Shown: piece after piece, positions 25,738 to 36,060 of the stretch | Numbering within the stretch: the first letter of the stretch is position 1 | How the letters are laid out: each line of letters starts with the position of its first letter | The notes under the pieces: generated by a model | Told to the model about the DNA's origin: nothing | What the model saw: the letters and a program-made list of their open reading frames with translations, nothing else | The model's database searches: none | From: Haliscomenobacter hydrossis DSM 1100 | Lineage (GTDB): Bacteria; Bacteroidota; Bacteroidia; Chitinophagales; Saprospiraceae | Reading direction: 5' to 3' | Length of the DNA stretch: 64,000 nt | Assembly (NCBI RefSeq): GCF_000212735.1 | Contig: NC_015510.1 | Location: 6,635,001 to 6,699,000, forward strand | Translations under genes and position numbers: made by a program

Positions 25738-26478
25738 CTAAAAAAACCAGGACTCAGCTTCCGTCTTCCTCCGCCGGGAAATTGGAATTTCAACCTTATT
25801 TTTCAAAACAAAATGATCCCCTTTTAATGCCTCGATATGGGATTTATTCACCAGATACGAACGATGGCTTCTGAAAAAACTTTTGTCAAGGAGTATGTCT
25901 TCAAAGTAGGCTAAATTTTTTGATGACAACTCGCGCGAGCCGTTTGATAAATGAATATAACTGTAATTGCGCTCTCCTTCAATATGTGTAATTTGTTTTA
26001 AGGGCAATCTCAATGTCCCATTTTGCTTTGGCAATACCAGTTTTTGATTTTCAACCGATTGTACTTCAAGATTAGACAAGGCATGCTTCACTTCCATCCC
26101 ATTATTGGCAGACTTCAGCAAACGTTTTATCGCTTCGTCCAATTCACTTTCTTCAACTGGTTTAACCAAATAGTCCAGGGCGTTGAATCGAAATGCCTTG
26201 ATCGCATAGTGGCTGTGCGAGGTGGTGAAGATGGTTTGGAAATTGATGGTATCCACCTGTTGAAGCAATTCAAAACCCGTCATATCAGGCAATTCAACGT
26301 CTAAAAAAACAACGTTAGGTTTTTTGGAAGCAATTAACTGTAGTGCCTCATCCCCGGTATTGGCAATGGCTAAAACAGCAATAGCGCTTGCATGTTGCAC
26401 GAGCAAATCATGCAAAACCGTTGCCATAAAGGCATTGTCTTCTACGATGAGGGCTTTTAATGGTTTTTGTGAGATCAT
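25738..26478 (-). CDS. LytTR-family response regulator
   Basis: A transcriptional response regulator of about 246 residues. The receiver has the acidic pair in LIVEDNAF, the phospho-acceptor Asp in VVFLDVELP (residue 60 from this start) and the conserved Lys in DYLVKPVEE. The C-terminal LytTR DNA-binding domain has ITHIEGERNYSYIHL, FFRSHRSYLVNKSHI and IPISRRRK. The start may be 4 codons upstream (26490). Partner kinases of this class are usually LytS/HisKA_7TM-type; here the divergent neighbours are hybrid HisKA kinases, so pairing is uncertain. Confidence 0.92.
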   Translation of the reverse strand: MISQKPLKALIVEDNAFMATVLHDLLVQHASAIAVLAIANTGDEALQLIASKKPNVVFLDVELPDMTGFELLQQVDTINFQTIFTTSHSHYAIKAFRFNALDYLVKPVEESELDEAIKRLLKSANNGMEVKHALSNLEVQSVENQKLVLPKQNGTLRLPLKQITHIEGERNYSYIHLSNGSRELSSKNLAYFEDILLDKSFFRSHRSYLVNKSHIEALKGDHFVLKNKVEIPISRRRKTEAESWFF

Positions 26479-26515
26479 AGTTGTTAGCAAAGATCATGCT
26501 ACTGGGTATTTTTAT

Positions 26516-26608
26516 TTCACACAGATTTCACGCAGATTAAACCACAGATTTCACGCAGAAAAATCTGTGTAAAATCTGTGAAAAAATCTGTGTAGCATCT
26601 GCGTGAAA
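26516..26608. repeat. inverted repeat of CAGATTTCACGCAGA words
   Basis: This sits in the 268-bp divergent gap between the LytTR regulator and hybrid kinase genes. The left part repeats CACAGATTTCACGCAGA twice; the right part carries the complementary AATCTGTGTAA, ATCTGTGA and CATCTGCGTGAAAT words. Arms are imperfect, with several alternative pairings. Confidence 0.75.
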
Positions 26609-26729
26609 TGAAAATCGTCCAGTAGCGTGAGCAAAGATATGCTGGATTATTTCATAGGACCAGCAAACCGTTCGATCATTTTATTTACCTTCTGATAACT
26701 CAAACGTAGTGCTTACCAACCGGATACCC

Positions 26730-26737
26730 TACTTTTG
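26730..26737 (+). promoter_or_regulatory. candidate Bacteroidota -7 element upstream of hybrid kinase 1
   Basis: TACTTTTG matches TAnnTTTG exactly and ends 21 bp before the ATG at 26759. I see no clear TTG at the expected -33 position, so this is a moderate call. Confidence 0.4.
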
Positions 26738-26758
26738 GTGAACACTAATTGACCAGCG

Positions 26759-29700
26759 ATGAATTTAAGTAAAATTTTATTGTCCCTTTTGTTGCTTTTG
26801 GCTGGGGCACATTTATGCCCAGCTCAAAAGAACGTACAGGATAGCAGATCCATAGATTCTATAGCTGAAAAAACTACCCTGCCACGAGGTTTTAAAACCC
26901 GGCAACAATTGCTTTCAACCATCGCCAAGGCGATAGAAAACAAAGCCTATGATGCAGCCATTTCCCAAACCAGGCAGGTAGTGGCGGCTGCCATATCAAA
27001 TAAGGACACGGCCAACCTGCGGGATGCCTATAGATTGCTCTCAAAAGTTTATCACTTGAAGGGAGACGCGAAACAACGAGACCAATATGAGCTGCTTATT
27101 CAAAAAATGGCCCTTGCCTATGGCTATCACCTGGATGAAGGGCTGCGATTTTTAAAAAATAAGCAAGATCCTCATTCCACTCAAGCGCACACCTATATCT
27201 ACGATGAACTACAGCTCCTGGAGGATAGAACAGGTAAATTAACCTTCGATGAAATCAGCTCCCCCGCATTTCAAGCCAGGTACAAAAACAATTTCACCCT
27301 TGAACCTGGAAATGAATTGTATAAGCTAAGAGCGTCGGATGCCAGTTATACTGTTTCGAAGACCTTGTTTAATCAGGATGCCGTGTATTGGGTTAAGTTG
27401 AAAGTAGTGGGCAGCAATACAAAGCAGGGTCATTATTTGTTTCTGATCGGGAGAAACTGGGGAGCAAGCTGGGACAAGGTAGATTTATACGTATCATCAA
27501 AAGGCAAAGCAACGGAGCATTATAAATTTGGGCTGGCACTTTCGCCAAAAGAAAAAGATTTTAAATATGGCGCCAATTTTTTTGAATTGGCATTAGAAAA
27601 AAACGAGGTTAAAACATTGTACATTAGACTAGAAGGTGCAAGAAAAAACAACAATGCCGTTTGGCGCCCAGATCATGTTTGCCTGGTGTTGGCAGATCCC
27701 CGATACTTTCAGGAATTTGGAGGGTACTACCATATCCCGGATTCCATAACGCATACGCACAACTTTCTTCAACCACGCAGACTAAACCATATCATTCATT
27801 CCTTGAACTTTATCGAAGACCCCAAACAGCAGTACAACCTGAAGGATGTAGTAAATAACTGGGGCAAGTTAGCCCCCATGTTTCCTTACCAAATAATGGA
27901 CCGAAAACCATCGACTGGTTACTGGGCGCAATTGAAGGTGGTGAATACGGCGAAAAGCACCGCCAAACACTCATTTATGCTACCCGAACAATGGGATGAT
28001 GTGGAGGTTTATGTGCCAGACGTGTACAATAATTACAAAAAGTATCGTACGGGAACGAACCTGGCGGATGAGCAAAAAATGGTTCCCGGCTTATACAACA
28101 TCATCCGCATCAATGCCCCCTACAATGACAGCCTGACCATTTTTATCCAATTCAAATCCAATAAGTTATTTTCCAATGCATCTACAACGCTTAATAAATT
28201 TGAGATCGCCCATTTTGAAGAGTCCCAACTGTGGTACGAACACAACCAACAATACCTGCCGCATTACATCATGACAGGCGTTGCACTGATCCTGATGCTG
28301 TATTATTTCATTTTTTTCCTGATCAACAAGGAGCGTTCCTACCTTTATCTGCTGCTTATGTTTACAGGACTTTTCATCCTCATGTTTAACAATTCAAATA
28401 TTTTTAGTCAATTTCAATACAATACGGCTATTAGTGCTTTTGCTGGATCCATAATCATATTGGGCTTGTTTAAATACGCCGAAACCATATTGAATATCAA
28501 ACAGTGGTCTAGTTGGATTTACAAAGCCAACCGGATAATATTTATCACCTTGCTGATCATCCTGCTTGTTGCTTTGGGAACACTGTTCTATCATTATTTT
28601 TTTGCACCACTTTCAGCTGCGGATGATTCGCCGGTAATCGACCGCGTATTGAATTATTTTATTCCATTTGTAGCGATAATACTGTTCATTCAGGCCATTT
28701 ATGCGGCTATAAAGCGGGTTAAATTTGCCAATTTATTCTTGTTGTTTTATGTGCTATGTATCAGTCCTTTTATCCTTGCTTTTGTAATCACGTTTTCGGG
28801 CTCTGATGGCATGATACGCATTGCATATGTTTTATGGACTTTATCCACACTGGGATTGATGCTGATTACCGCTTATTACATCAAACAATTGCGGGAAGAC
28901 CAGGCCGAAAAAGAAAAAGCGCAAGCCAGCGAACGCGCCAAACACCAATTCCTGGCCAACATGAGCCACGAGATTCGTACCCCCATGAATGCCATCAAGG
29001 GCATGACGGATATTTTATTGAGGCGCAATCCCAAAGATGACCAGAAAGAATACCTGGAAGGCATTAAACAATCTTCCGATTCCCTGCTGATCATTATCAA
29101 TGATATTCTGGATATTTCAAAAATAGAGGCTGGTAAAGTTGAACTGGAGAACGAACCTTTTTCTGTCGTTGAACTGGTGAATAATGTACATACCATCATG
29201 CAGTTTAAAGCCGAAGAAAAGGGGCTGGAGCTCCTAAAAGATATTCCGGAAGAAAACCTGACCGTTCAGGGCGATGCCACCCGATTGCGCCAAATTCTAC
29301 TCAATTTGATCGGCAACGCCATTAAGTTTACCGAAAAAGGAGTAGTTACTACTTCCGTAAAATCGGAACAGAGCGGGGAGAAAGTGAATGTACATTTCAT
29401 CATTTCCGATACCGGCATTGGCATTGACCAGGATCGGATGGATAAAATCTTTAAATCTTTTGAGCAGGCATACAGCGACACCTCCCGGAAGTTCGGCGGC
29501 ACTGGTTTGGGCTTGAGCATTTCCAAAAAGTTAGTTGAACTACACGGCGGCAAAATCTGGGTGGAAAGCGAAAAAGGCAAAGGCAGCCAGTTTCATTTTA
29601 CCATCCCTTATGTCATAGCCGGAACAGCCGTTGATACGCCCCAGCCGGAAGATGCAAACGCCAATGTAGCCGAGGCGCTCAAAGGCGCCCGCATTCTCCT

Positions 29701-30058
29701 GGTGGAAGACAATCAATTCAACGCGGTAGTGGCGCAGGAAGAATTGGAAGACGCCATTGAAGGGGTTCAAGTGGAGCTGGCTGAAAATGGATTAATTGCA
29801 GTGGAAAAACTAAAGTCATCCACATTTGATGTGATTTTAATGGATGTACAAATGCCGACGATGAATGGATTTGAAGCCACCAAAGCCATTCGGAACTTCG
29901 GCAATGAAAAAGCCCATACGCCCATCATTGCCATGACCGCCAACGTACTCAAAGAGGAAGTCGATTTGTGTTACGAGGCAGGCATGAACGATTTTATCGG
30001 GAAACCCTTTGATACGACAGAGCTGCTCCAAAAAATTCACCAGTTGATAAAAAGATAA
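26759..30058 (+). CDS. hybrid sensor histidine kinase with 7TMR-DISM sensor
   Basis: A 1099-residue membrane-bound hybrid kinase. A signal peptide ([20 protein letters not shown]) is followed by an extracytoplasmic region of about 470 residues that contains a DISM-type beta-sandwich, then about seven membrane helices (roughly 505-720). HisKA carries His737 in [17 protein letters not shown]. HATPase motifs are [20 protein letters not shown] and [16 protein letters not shown]. The C-terminal receiver has Asp1029 in [16 protein letters not shown] and the Lys in FIGKPFD. From about 28920 onward it is nearly identical to the next gene, 3 bp downstream. It probably starts a phosphorelay with the receiver and Hpt genes that follow. 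Confidence 0.95.
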   Translation: MNLSKILLSLLLLLAGAHLCPAQKNVQDSRSIDSIAEKTTLPRGFKTRQQLLSTIAKAIENKAYDAAISQTRQVVAAAISNKDTANLRDAYRLLSKVYHLKGDAKQRDQYELLIQKMALAYGYHLDEGLRFLKNKQDPHSTQAHTYIYDELQLLEDRTGKLTFDEISSPAFQARYKNNFTLEPGNELYKLRASDASYTVSKTLFNQDAVYWVKLKVVGSNTKQGHYLFLIGRNWGASWDKVDLYVSSKGKATEHYKFGLALSPKEKDFKYGANFFELALEKNEVKTLYIRLEGARKNNNAVWRPDHVCLVLADPRYFQEFGGYYHIPDSITHTHNFLQPRRLNHIIHSLNFIEDPKQQYNLKDVVNNWGKLAPMFPYQIMDRKPSTGYWAQLKVVNTAKSTAKHSFMLPEQWDDVEVYVPDVYNNYKKYRTGTNLADEQKMVPGLYNIIRINAPYNDSLTIFIQFKSNKLFSNASTTLNKFEIAHFEESQLWYEHNQQYLPHYIMTGVALILMLYYFIFFLINKERSYLYLLLMFTGLFILMFNNSNIFSQFQYNTAISAFAGSIIILGLFKYAETILNIKQWSSWIYKANRIIFITLLIILLVALGTLFYHYFFAPLSAADDSPVIDRVLNYFIPFVAIILFIQAIYAAIKRVKFANLFLLFYVLCISPFILAFVITFSGSDGMIRIAYVLWTLSTLGLMLITAYYIKQLREDQAEKEKAQASERAKHQFLANMSHEIRTPMNAIKGMTDILLRRNPKDDQKEYLEGIKQSSDSLLIIINDILDISKIEAGKVELENEPFSVVELVNNVHTIMQFKAEEKGLELLKDIPEENLTVQGDATRLRQILLNLIGNAIKFTEKGVVTTSVKSEQSGEKVNVHFIISDTGIGIDQDRMDKIFKSFEQAYSDTSRKFGGTGLGLSISKKLVELHGGKIWVESEKGKGSQFHFTIPYVIAGTAVDTPQPEDANANVAEALKGARILLVEDNQFNAVVAQEELEDAIEGVQVELAENGLIAVEKLKSSTFDVILMDVQMPTMNGFEATKAIRNFGNEKAHTPIIAMTANVLKEEVDLCYEAGMNDFIGKPFDTTELLQKIHQLIKR

Positions 30059-30060
30059 TT

Positions 30061-32676
30061 ATGAAAAATTCACATATACTTCCAACATTTATTCTGATGG
30101 TTATCGGAATACTTTTTACCACCATTGGTTACGGGCAATCCAAAACGGATGCGGAGCTGTATGCCATCTGGAAAGATAAATCGAAACCGGATGGAGACAG
30201 GATAAAAGCATACTTTGACCGGCTTAACGATTGGGAAATGTTTGAAAATGAATTAGATAACAAGTGGTTTGTTGCGTCAGATAAAGCGATTGAATTGGCT
30301 TTAAAACTCGATAAGAAGGAGTATTTGCCATTATTTTATCTCGCTTCATCATATAATTATGCTATGATTCAAACTGACTTTGCCCGTGGCTGTATTGAAA
30401 TCAACAAGGTAATAGAAAGTGCCAAGGTGGCAAATGCATCCAAATTTCCGGTTTTTATAGCATATATGATTTCATCTTCTGCATGCCAGGCAGATATTAA
30501 AGAGGAGGATATTATCAATGAATTCAATAAAATAAAAAACACTTTGTCAGATAGCCGTAAAGATATTACATTGCTACGGGAGTTAATGTTTGGTCTAGGA
30601 GAATACTATGGGACAAAGAACAAATATCCAAAAGCCTTGGCTTATCTCCGGGAAAGCCAACGTATATCTGAAAAATTAAAATTACTTGACGGGTCATACA
30701 CACGAAACATTGAAATGCTTTCTATTATTCATACCAATATAGGTAATTACAAAGAATCAGAAAAGTACGTTCATAAAAGTTTGGAGTTGGCTCATCAACA
30801 AAAAGATACGCTTCTATTGGGTAGTTCATATATAACCATGTCAATGTTAAAATTAAAGTCAAAAGATGAGGTTCAGGCAAAAGTCTATGTGGATTCTGCT
30901 ATGTACTTTATGAAAAATATTAAGAAATGTGAACCGTGTTACAATAGCGCAAAAATAGTAAGTGCTGGCATTAAGAATTTATCCGGCAACTATGTGGAAG
31001 CCTTAACAGATCTGAACGAAGTTGAAAAGTTTTCAAAAGATAATGGTGGTATAAAACTGGAAGTTGATTTTTTTATTGCAAAAGCCAATGCCTTGATGGG
31101 TTTGAAAAGATATGATGAAGCTATCAGCACAATCAAGCATTCAAAAGATATGCAAGTAAGCTGGTTTAGAACAGTATCAGATCAATACGACATTCTTGTC
31201 AAAGCATACGAAGCAAAAGGAGACTATAAAAAGGCATTAGAGAATTACAAACTATATGTAGAGGTAGAAGATTCATTGGCTGTATGGAGAAATGGCAGTG
31301 AAGTAACCCGTTTGGAACTGAAGAATCAATTTACCCAACAACAACTGAAATCTGAACTCGATTTTCAAACCCAATTGAACACACAAAAGTCCACCAGAAA
31401 CTGGATTCTGTTTTTAGGTATTTCAGCCTTGTTGCTTGCTTTGGGATTGTATTACAGGCTTCGCTATACCCGAAAAACCCAGAAATTATTGCAACAAAAA
31501 AACGAGATCATCGAAGCCGAAAAGGAAAATGCCGAAAACAGCGAGCGCGCCAAACACCAATTCCTGGCCAACATGAGCCATGAGATCCGCACCCCTATGA
31601 ATGCCATCAAGGGCATGACCGATATTTTAATCAGACGTAATCCCAATGAAGATCAAAAAGAATATTTGAATGGCATAAAACAATCTTCCGATTCCTTATT
31701 GGTCATCATCAATGATATTCTGGACATTTCAAAAATTGAAGCAGGAAAAGTAGAACTTGAACACGAACCTTTTTCTGTGGTTGAATTGGTGAACAATGTG
31801 CATACCATCATGCAGTTTAAAGCCGAAGAAAAGGGCTTGGGGCTTTTGAAAGATATTCCGACGGAAAACCTGACCGTTCAGGGCGATGCCACCCGCTTGC
31901 GCCAGATTCTCCTCAACCTGATCGGGAATGCCATTAAATTTACCGAAAAAGGATTGGTGACTACTTCCGTAAAATCGGAGCAGGTCGGAGACAAAATAAA
32001 TGTACACTTCACCGTTTCTGATACGGGCATTGGCATTGATGCCGATAGAATGGGTAAAATATTTGAATCATTCGAGCAAGCGTACAGCGATACTTCCAGA
32101 AAGTTTGGTGGCACCGGTTTAGGATTGAGTATTTCCAAAAAACTAGTAGAACTGCACAACGGGAAAATTTGGGTGGAAAGTGAAAAAGGCAAAGGCAGTC
32201 AGTTTCATTTTACCATCGCTTACGCCATAGCCCAAACAGCCGCTGGGGTACCTCATGCGGAAGATGCAAATGCCCACGTGGCCGACGCGCTCAAGGGCAT
32301 CCGCATCCTGCTGGTAGAAGACAATCAATTCAATGCAGTGGTAGCCCAGGAAGAATTGGAAGACGCCATTGAAGGGGTTCAAGTGGAGCTGGCTGAAAAT
32401 GGATTAATTGCAGTGGAAAAACTAAAGTCATCTACATTTGATGTGATCCTCATGGATGTACAAATGCCGGTGATGAATGGATTTGAGGCCACCAAAGCGA
32501 TTAGAGCTTTAAATAATGGTAAAGCAAACATTCCCATCATCGCCATGACCGCCAATGTACTCAAAGAGGAAGTCGATTTGTGCTATCAGGCCGGGATGAA
32601 TGGTTTTATCGGAAAGCCCTTTGATACCAATGAACTAATGCAAAAGATTTTTAACTTAACAAATAAAAACGCATGA
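30061..32676 (+). CDS. hybrid sensor histidine kinase with TPR sensor
   Basis: An 871-residue hybrid kinase. A signal-peptide-like N terminus (ILPTFILMVIGILFTTIGYG) is followed by an A+T-rich region of about 400 residues of TPR-type helical repeats (for example YPKALAYLRESQRISEKLKL, NYKESEKYVHKSLELAHQQ). One membrane helix lies at about 445-465 (WILFLGISALLLALGLYY) before a short coiled coil. The kinase and receiver are almost a copy of those of the preceding gene, with His507 in [13 protein letters not shown] and Asp799 in [13 protein letters not shown]. The pair looks like a tandem duplication of the output half with different inputs. Its last 4 bp overlap the receiver gene. Confidence 0.95.
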   Translation: MKNSHILPTFILMVIGILFTTIGYGQSKTDAELYAIWKDKSKPDGDRIKAYFDRLNDWEMFENELDNKWFVASDKAIELALKLDKKEYLPLFYLASSYNYAMIQTDFARGCIEINKVIESAKVANASKFPVFIAYMISSSACQADIKEEDIINEFNKIKNTLSDSRKDITLLRELMFGLGEYYGTKNKYPKALAYLRESQRISEKLKLLDGSYTRNIEMLSIIHTNIGNYKESEKYVHKSLELAHQQKDTLLLGSSYITMSMLKLKSKDEVQAKVYVDSAMYFMKNIKKCEPCYNSAKIVSAGIKNLSGNYVEALTDLNEVEKFSKDNGGIKLEVDFFIAKANALMGLKRYDEAISTIKHSKDMQVSWFRTVSDQYDILVKAYEAKGDYKKALENYKLYVEVEDSLAVWRNGSEVTRLELKNQFTQQQLKSELDFQTQLNTQKSTRNWILFLGISALLLALGLYYRLRYTRKTQKLLQQKNEIIEAEKENAENSERAKHQFLANMSHEIRTPMNAIKGMTDILIRRNPNEDQKEYLNGIKQSSDSLLVIINDILDISKIEAGKVELEHEPFSVVELVNNVHTIMQFKAEEKGLGLLKDIPTENLTVQGDATRLRQILLNLIGNAIKFTEKGLVTTSVKSEQVGDKINVHFTVSDTGIGIDADRMGKIFESFEQAYSDTSRKFGGTGLGLSISKKLVELHNGKIWVESEKGKGSQFHFTIAYAIAQTAAGVPHAEDANAHVADALKGIRILLVEDNQFNAVVAQEELEDAIEGVQVELAENGLIAVEKLKSSTFDVILMDVQMPVMNGFEATKAIRALNNGKANIPIIAMTANVLKEEVDLCYQAGMNGFIGKPFDTNELMQKIFNLTNKNA

Positions 32677-33059
32677 TCAAAAGCAATCCAAAGATTTTCA
32701 TCGTAGACGATGAGCTCTTGTTATCCGAAATGTTGACGGATTATTTAAAGGACCAATACGAGGGGTTCCAAATACAATCCTTTTCAACTGGGGAAGCCTG
32801 TTTACAAAGCCTGGGTGAACAACCAGATGTTGTCGTTTTGGATTATTATCTAAACTCAAAAGAAAGAGATGCAGCAAATGGGATCGATATCCTGAAGCAA
32901 ATCAAAAAGCGCAAAAGAGCTTTACCCGTAATCATGCTGTCCAGTCAGGAAAGTTATGGAACCGCCGCACAAACCATTATGTATGGTGCTGTACACTACG
33001 TGATTAAGGGGCAAGATGCTTTCAAAGAGATTTTCGAACTGATTAAAGCCAATGTGTAA
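32673..33059 (+). CDS. stand-alone response regulator receiver
   Basis: A 128-residue CheY-like protein: FIVDDELLL (acidic pair), Asp57 in VVVLDYYLN, Ser in VIMLSSQ and Lys112 in YVIKGQD. No output domain follows. It overlaps the upstream kinase by 4 bp and abuts the Hpt gene (stop at 33057-33059, next ATG at 33060), so all are translated from one message. It may be the shuttle or terminal receiver of the phosphorelay. Confidence 0.93.
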   Translation: MIKSNPKIFIVDDELLLSEMLTDYLKDQYEGFQIQSFSTGEACLQSLGEQPDVVVLDYYLNSKERDAANGIDILKQIKKRKRALPVIMLSSQESYGTAAQTIMYGAVHYVIKGQDAFKEIFELIKANV

Positions 33060-33395
33060 ATGGTCGACTTAAGCTTTTTAAAAAAATTCACCAAAGAAGA
33101 TCCCCAAAAGATGAAGCGCTACATTTCCTTGTACCTGGATGTAGCGCCAAAGACCTTTGAGGAAATGCAGCGAAACCTCAAAGCTGGAGATTGGGAGCAA
33201 CTGCGCATCAATGCACATTCCTTAAAACCGCAGACCGATTTTATGGGCATTAGTAGTTTAAAAGAAGAACTCATCAAAATAGAAGAAGCGGTAAAATTGG
33301 GACACTACGATGTTGTTGAAGAACTATTCAATGCATCGCTGGCAATTTCTACCAAGTCGGAGGAATCGCTTAGAGAGATGTTGGGGGAGTTGTAA
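33060..33395 (+). CDS. Hpt-domain phosphotransfer protein
   Basis: A 111-residue four-helix Hpt protein. The phosphorylatable His53 sits in INAHSLKPQTDFMG, the usual H-x-L-K-x-x-x-x-x-(M/I)-G pattern. The first helix contains FTKEDPQKMKRYISLYL. It is the last gene of the four-gene phosphorelay operon and would carry phosphate from the kinase receivers to a final regulator, plausibly the lone receiver before it or the LytTR regulator on the other side (inference). Confidence 0.92.
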   Translation: MVDLSFLKKFTKEDPQKMKRYISLYLDVAPKTFEEMQRNLKAGDWEQLRINAHSLKPQTDFMGISSLKEELIKIEEAVKLGHYDVVEELFNASLAISTKSEESLREMLGEL

Positions 33396-33552
33396 AAACG
33401 CCGCAAGACCATAGCGTTGCTGCGGGAGCTTTGTGAATCTAGAGTGAAGAATCCTATTATTAGTGTGAAAAAACTTACGGACGCCTTTAAAGTAAAGGAA
33501 CTAAAAGGTTGTTTAACGTGTAGAGTACCTATAAATTCAGATAGTTTGATCA

Positions 33553-33963
33553 ATGAAAGATTCAATACCAGTTTTTGATCCCGCAGTTGAAGGTGCAATA
33601 GGTCATTTTGATCTGGGCTTCGTCCAGCGAATTGGAGAGCACTCAGCGTTTCTTAAAGCGCTGTCTGATCTTTGGACTATGGCATTATACAAACTCCGAA
33701 AGGCACAGGGTTTACAGGAACAAGGAGATGGGCCAATTCTTTTTTCGACAGATGGCGCGGTTCAAGTCCTTAAGGAGTTGTGTGCCAAGGACCCGACCCT
33801 AAAACAAGCTGTTTTCCAAGAGCCTTTTGGTTTTGCACAATCAGGCGAAATTGAGCGTGCATTCGTTCAGGTGTTTGGAGATGGCGTGTATCTTTTATGG
33901 CGCGATGCATTTGAGAAAGAACAATTTGGCAAGTGCCTGGTAATGCTAAAAAAACTGGTGTAG
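33553..33963 (+). CDS. hypothetical protein, 136 aa
   Basis: A soluble protein of mixed alpha/beta character with no signal peptide: MKDSIPVFDPAVEGAIGHFD, a long helix around residue 35-60 and a C-terminal YLLWRDAFEKEQFGKCLVML. No family is recognised. It is separated from the phosphorelay operon by 157 bp and followed by a repeat-filled gap of about 800 bp, so it probably has its own transcript. The plus-strand frame has coherent codon use and ends with a normal stop. Confidence 0.6.
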   Translation: MKDSIPVFDPAVEGAIGHFDLGFVQRIGEHSAFLKALSDLWTMALYKLRKAQGLQEQGDGPILFSTDGAVQVLKELCAKDPTLKQAVFQEPFGFAQSGEIERAFVQVFGDGVYLLWRDAFEKEQFGKCLVMLKKLV

Positions 33964-34078
33964 GAGAAATTAAGCTCAATATAAATTTGCCCACCTTCCT
34001 AAAAAAATGAACTTTGTGCCCACAATTTTGCTCTTTTGATTAGTAGACCTCCATTGGTCTAACTCCATACTTGTGTAC

Positions 34079-34738
34079 ATTTTACTCGGAGGACATGAAT
34101 TGCCCCTGGCTTTAGCCTGGGGTCATCGGAATACCTTCAGATTTGGGCTTTAGCCCTGACTTGAAAATCAGGACTTTAGCCCAATGTCATTGACTTAAAG
34201 AATTTTGCATTGAATTTGCATCGTGCTTTAGCCTCAGAACCCCCAGCCGCTAATGGTAAGGCTGATTGATTCTAAATTGAGCACTGCTTTCAACCCCGAA
34301 GGGGTGACAGGATTATAGCAAAAATGGCATAAGGATGTATTTAAACCCCGAAGGGGTGGCATTATTTGACCGTACCCTTGCCGTTTTATTTCATAATGCC
34401 ACCCCTTTGGGGTTTCTCTTCATGAAATAAATACGGTTATTTTGCTATAATCCTGTCACCCCTTCGGGGTTGAAACTAGAACCAATCGCCTCTGATCTAA
34501 AGGAAAGTTCAGCCTACGTAAGTTTGAAATTTATCTCTTTTAAACTGGAGGTCAAAATTTTAAATATGCGTAAAATGTACTCCCCTTTAGGGGTCGGGGG
34601 TCGGCAGACTTCAGCACAATTTTGGACTGAATGCGCCTTTTTCCTTAAGTCAATGACATTGGGCTAAAGCCCAAATCTAAGCGGCAATCCCAATCCACGC
34701 GCTAAAGCAAGTGGCAATTCATGTCCTCCGAGCAAAAT
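34079..34738. repeat. 660-bp nested palindromic element (interrupted copy)
   Basis: The outer 22-bp terminal repeats (34079-34100 and 34717-34738, one mismatch) and the flanking GGCTTTAGCC-type palindromic words match the compact 176-bp element at 37244-37419. This copy is split near its middle by about 450 bp. Inside lie a 27-bp inverted repeat (34174-34200 / 34643-34669, one mismatch), a perfect 33-bp one (34291-34323 / 34440-34472) and a 23-bp one (34343-34365 / 34393-34415, one mismatch). It fills nearly all of the 810-bp gap before bioA; I see no gene in it. Confidence 0.9.
34291..34472. repeat. inner palindrome, CCCCGAAGGGG type, 33-bp perfect arms
   Basis: The arms 34291-34323 and 34440-34472 are exact reverse complements, each with the self-complementary word CCCCGAAGGGG. 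A second, shorter palindrome of the same type (34343-34415) lies within. It looks like an element inserted into another repeat. Confidence 0.9.
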
Positions 34739-34774
34739 ATCCAGCAGTGTGGTCTAACCCAAACCGTTACTAAA

Positions 34775-36058
34775 ATGCCTCCACAAACCAACTGGATCAC
34801 CCGCGACCGTGCCCACATCTGGCACCCCTACACCCAAATGAAAACCGCCGATGCCCCGATCGCCATCGTAGCGGGCAAAGGTGCCGAACTCTACGACGAA
34901 ACCGGCAAGGTCTACATCGACGCAGTAGCTTCCTGGTGGACCAATATCCACGGCCACGCCCATCCCTATATGGCCGAAAAGCTGGCGGAGCAAGCCCGGA
35001 AACTCGAACACGTCATCTTTGCAGGTTTCACCCACCCTAGCGCGATTGAGCTGGCCGAACGTTTGCTGCCATTGCTGCCAGCCGGCCAAAGCAAGGTTTT
35101 TTTCTCCGACAATGGCTCTACTGCCGTTGAAGTAGGCATTAAAATGGCCATTCAATATTTTTACAACCAAGGCATTGCCCGCAAAAAGATCATCGCTTTT
35201 GATTTGGCTTACCACGGCGACACCTTTGGCACCATGTCCGTGGGTGGCGATTTGTCCTTTTACCATGCCTTCCAGGATTTTTTGTACCAGGTAGAAAGGA
35301 TTCCGACTCCAATACCCGGTCAGGAAGCCGCCTGTCTGCAAGCTCTCGAAGCCCATTTGCAAAAAGGCGACGTAGCCGCTTTTGTGTTTGAGCCGCTGGT
35401 TTTGGGGGCGGGAGGAATGCTGATGTACCCGCCTGATGTATTGGACCAATTGATGGCCTTGTGTAAAAAACACGGTGCATTGTGCATCGCCGATGAGGTA
35501 ATGACGGGTTTTGGCCGCACCGGAAAACTGTTTGCCACCCTCCATTGCCAGGAAAAACCCGACATCATTGCCCTTTCAAAAGGATTAACGGGTGGTATGT
35601 TGCCGATGGCCCTGACGACTTGCACCGAAGCCGTGTACCAGGCTTTTTATTCCGACGACAAAATGAAGGCCCTGTTTCATGGTCATTCCTTTACGGGTAA
35701 TCCCCTGGGTTGTGCGGTGGCACTGGCAAGTTTGGACCTTTTACTTGCCGAGGAAACCCAACGAAACATTCAACGAATCGTCCAACGGCAAGCGGATTTT
35801 ATGGCCAAAATCAAGGGTCATCCGCTGCTTGAGGATTGCCGCCAAACCGGAACCATTCTGGCGCTAGAATTTAAGACCGACAAGCAAAGTGGATATTTTA
35901 ACAATTTAAGAGACCGTTTGTACCGTTTTTTCCTCCAGCGTGGCTTAATTTTGCGCCCGCTAGGAAACGTGGTGTACGTTCTGCCGCCTTATTGCATCAC
36001 TGATCCACAGTTGGATCAAGTGTATGGGGCGATCGAAGCAGCACTCATGGGGATTTAA
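34775..36058 (+). CDS. bioA: adenosylmethionine-8-amino-7-oxononanoate aminotransferase
   Basis: A class III PLP aminotransferase, 427 residues from the chosen start, which converts 8-amino-7-oxononanoate to 7,8-diaminononanoate using SAM as amino donor. Markers are HIWHPYTQMKT (BioA-specific start), DAVASWWTNIHGHAHP, FFSDNGSTAVEVGIKMA, AYHGDTFGTMSVGG, ADEVMTGFGRTGK (PLP Asp), ALSKGLTGGMLPMA (Schiff-base Lys) and FHGHSFTGNPLGC. An in-frame ATG at 34721 lies inside the terminal repeat of a palindromic element, so I start at the ATG at 34775 (MPPQTNW). The ketoacyl synthase gene follows after 2 bp. Confidence 0.93.
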   Translation: MPPQTNWITRDRAHIWHPYTQMKTADAPIAIVAGKGAELYDETGKVYIDAVASWWTNIHGHAHPYMAEKLAEQARKLEHVIFAGFTHPSAIELAERLLPLLPAGQSKVFFSDNGSTAVEVGIKMAIQYFYNQGIARKKIIAFDLAYHGDTFGTMSVGGDLSFYHAFQDFLYQVERIPTPIPGQEAACLQALEAHLQKGDVAAFVFEPLVLGAGGMLMYPPDVLDQLMALCKKHGALCIADEVMTGFGRTGKLFATLHCQEKPDIIALSKGLTGGMLPMALTTCTEAVYQAFYSDDKMKALFHGHSFTGNPLGCAVALASLDLLLAEETQRNIQRIVQRQADFMAKIKGHPLLEDCRQTGTILALEFKTDKQSGYFNNLRDRLYRFFLQRGLILRPLGNVVYVLPPYCITDPQLDQVYGAIEAALMGI

Positions 36059-36060
36059 CG

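Noticed and set aside
34470-34667. Plus-strand frame of 65 codons
   Set aside because: It runs through nested inverted repeats and has no protein-like character.
34721-34774. Upstream ATG of bioA
   Set aside because: It lies within the terminal repeat of a palindromic element (same bases as at 37402-37419), and BioA homology begins only after the ATG at 34775.
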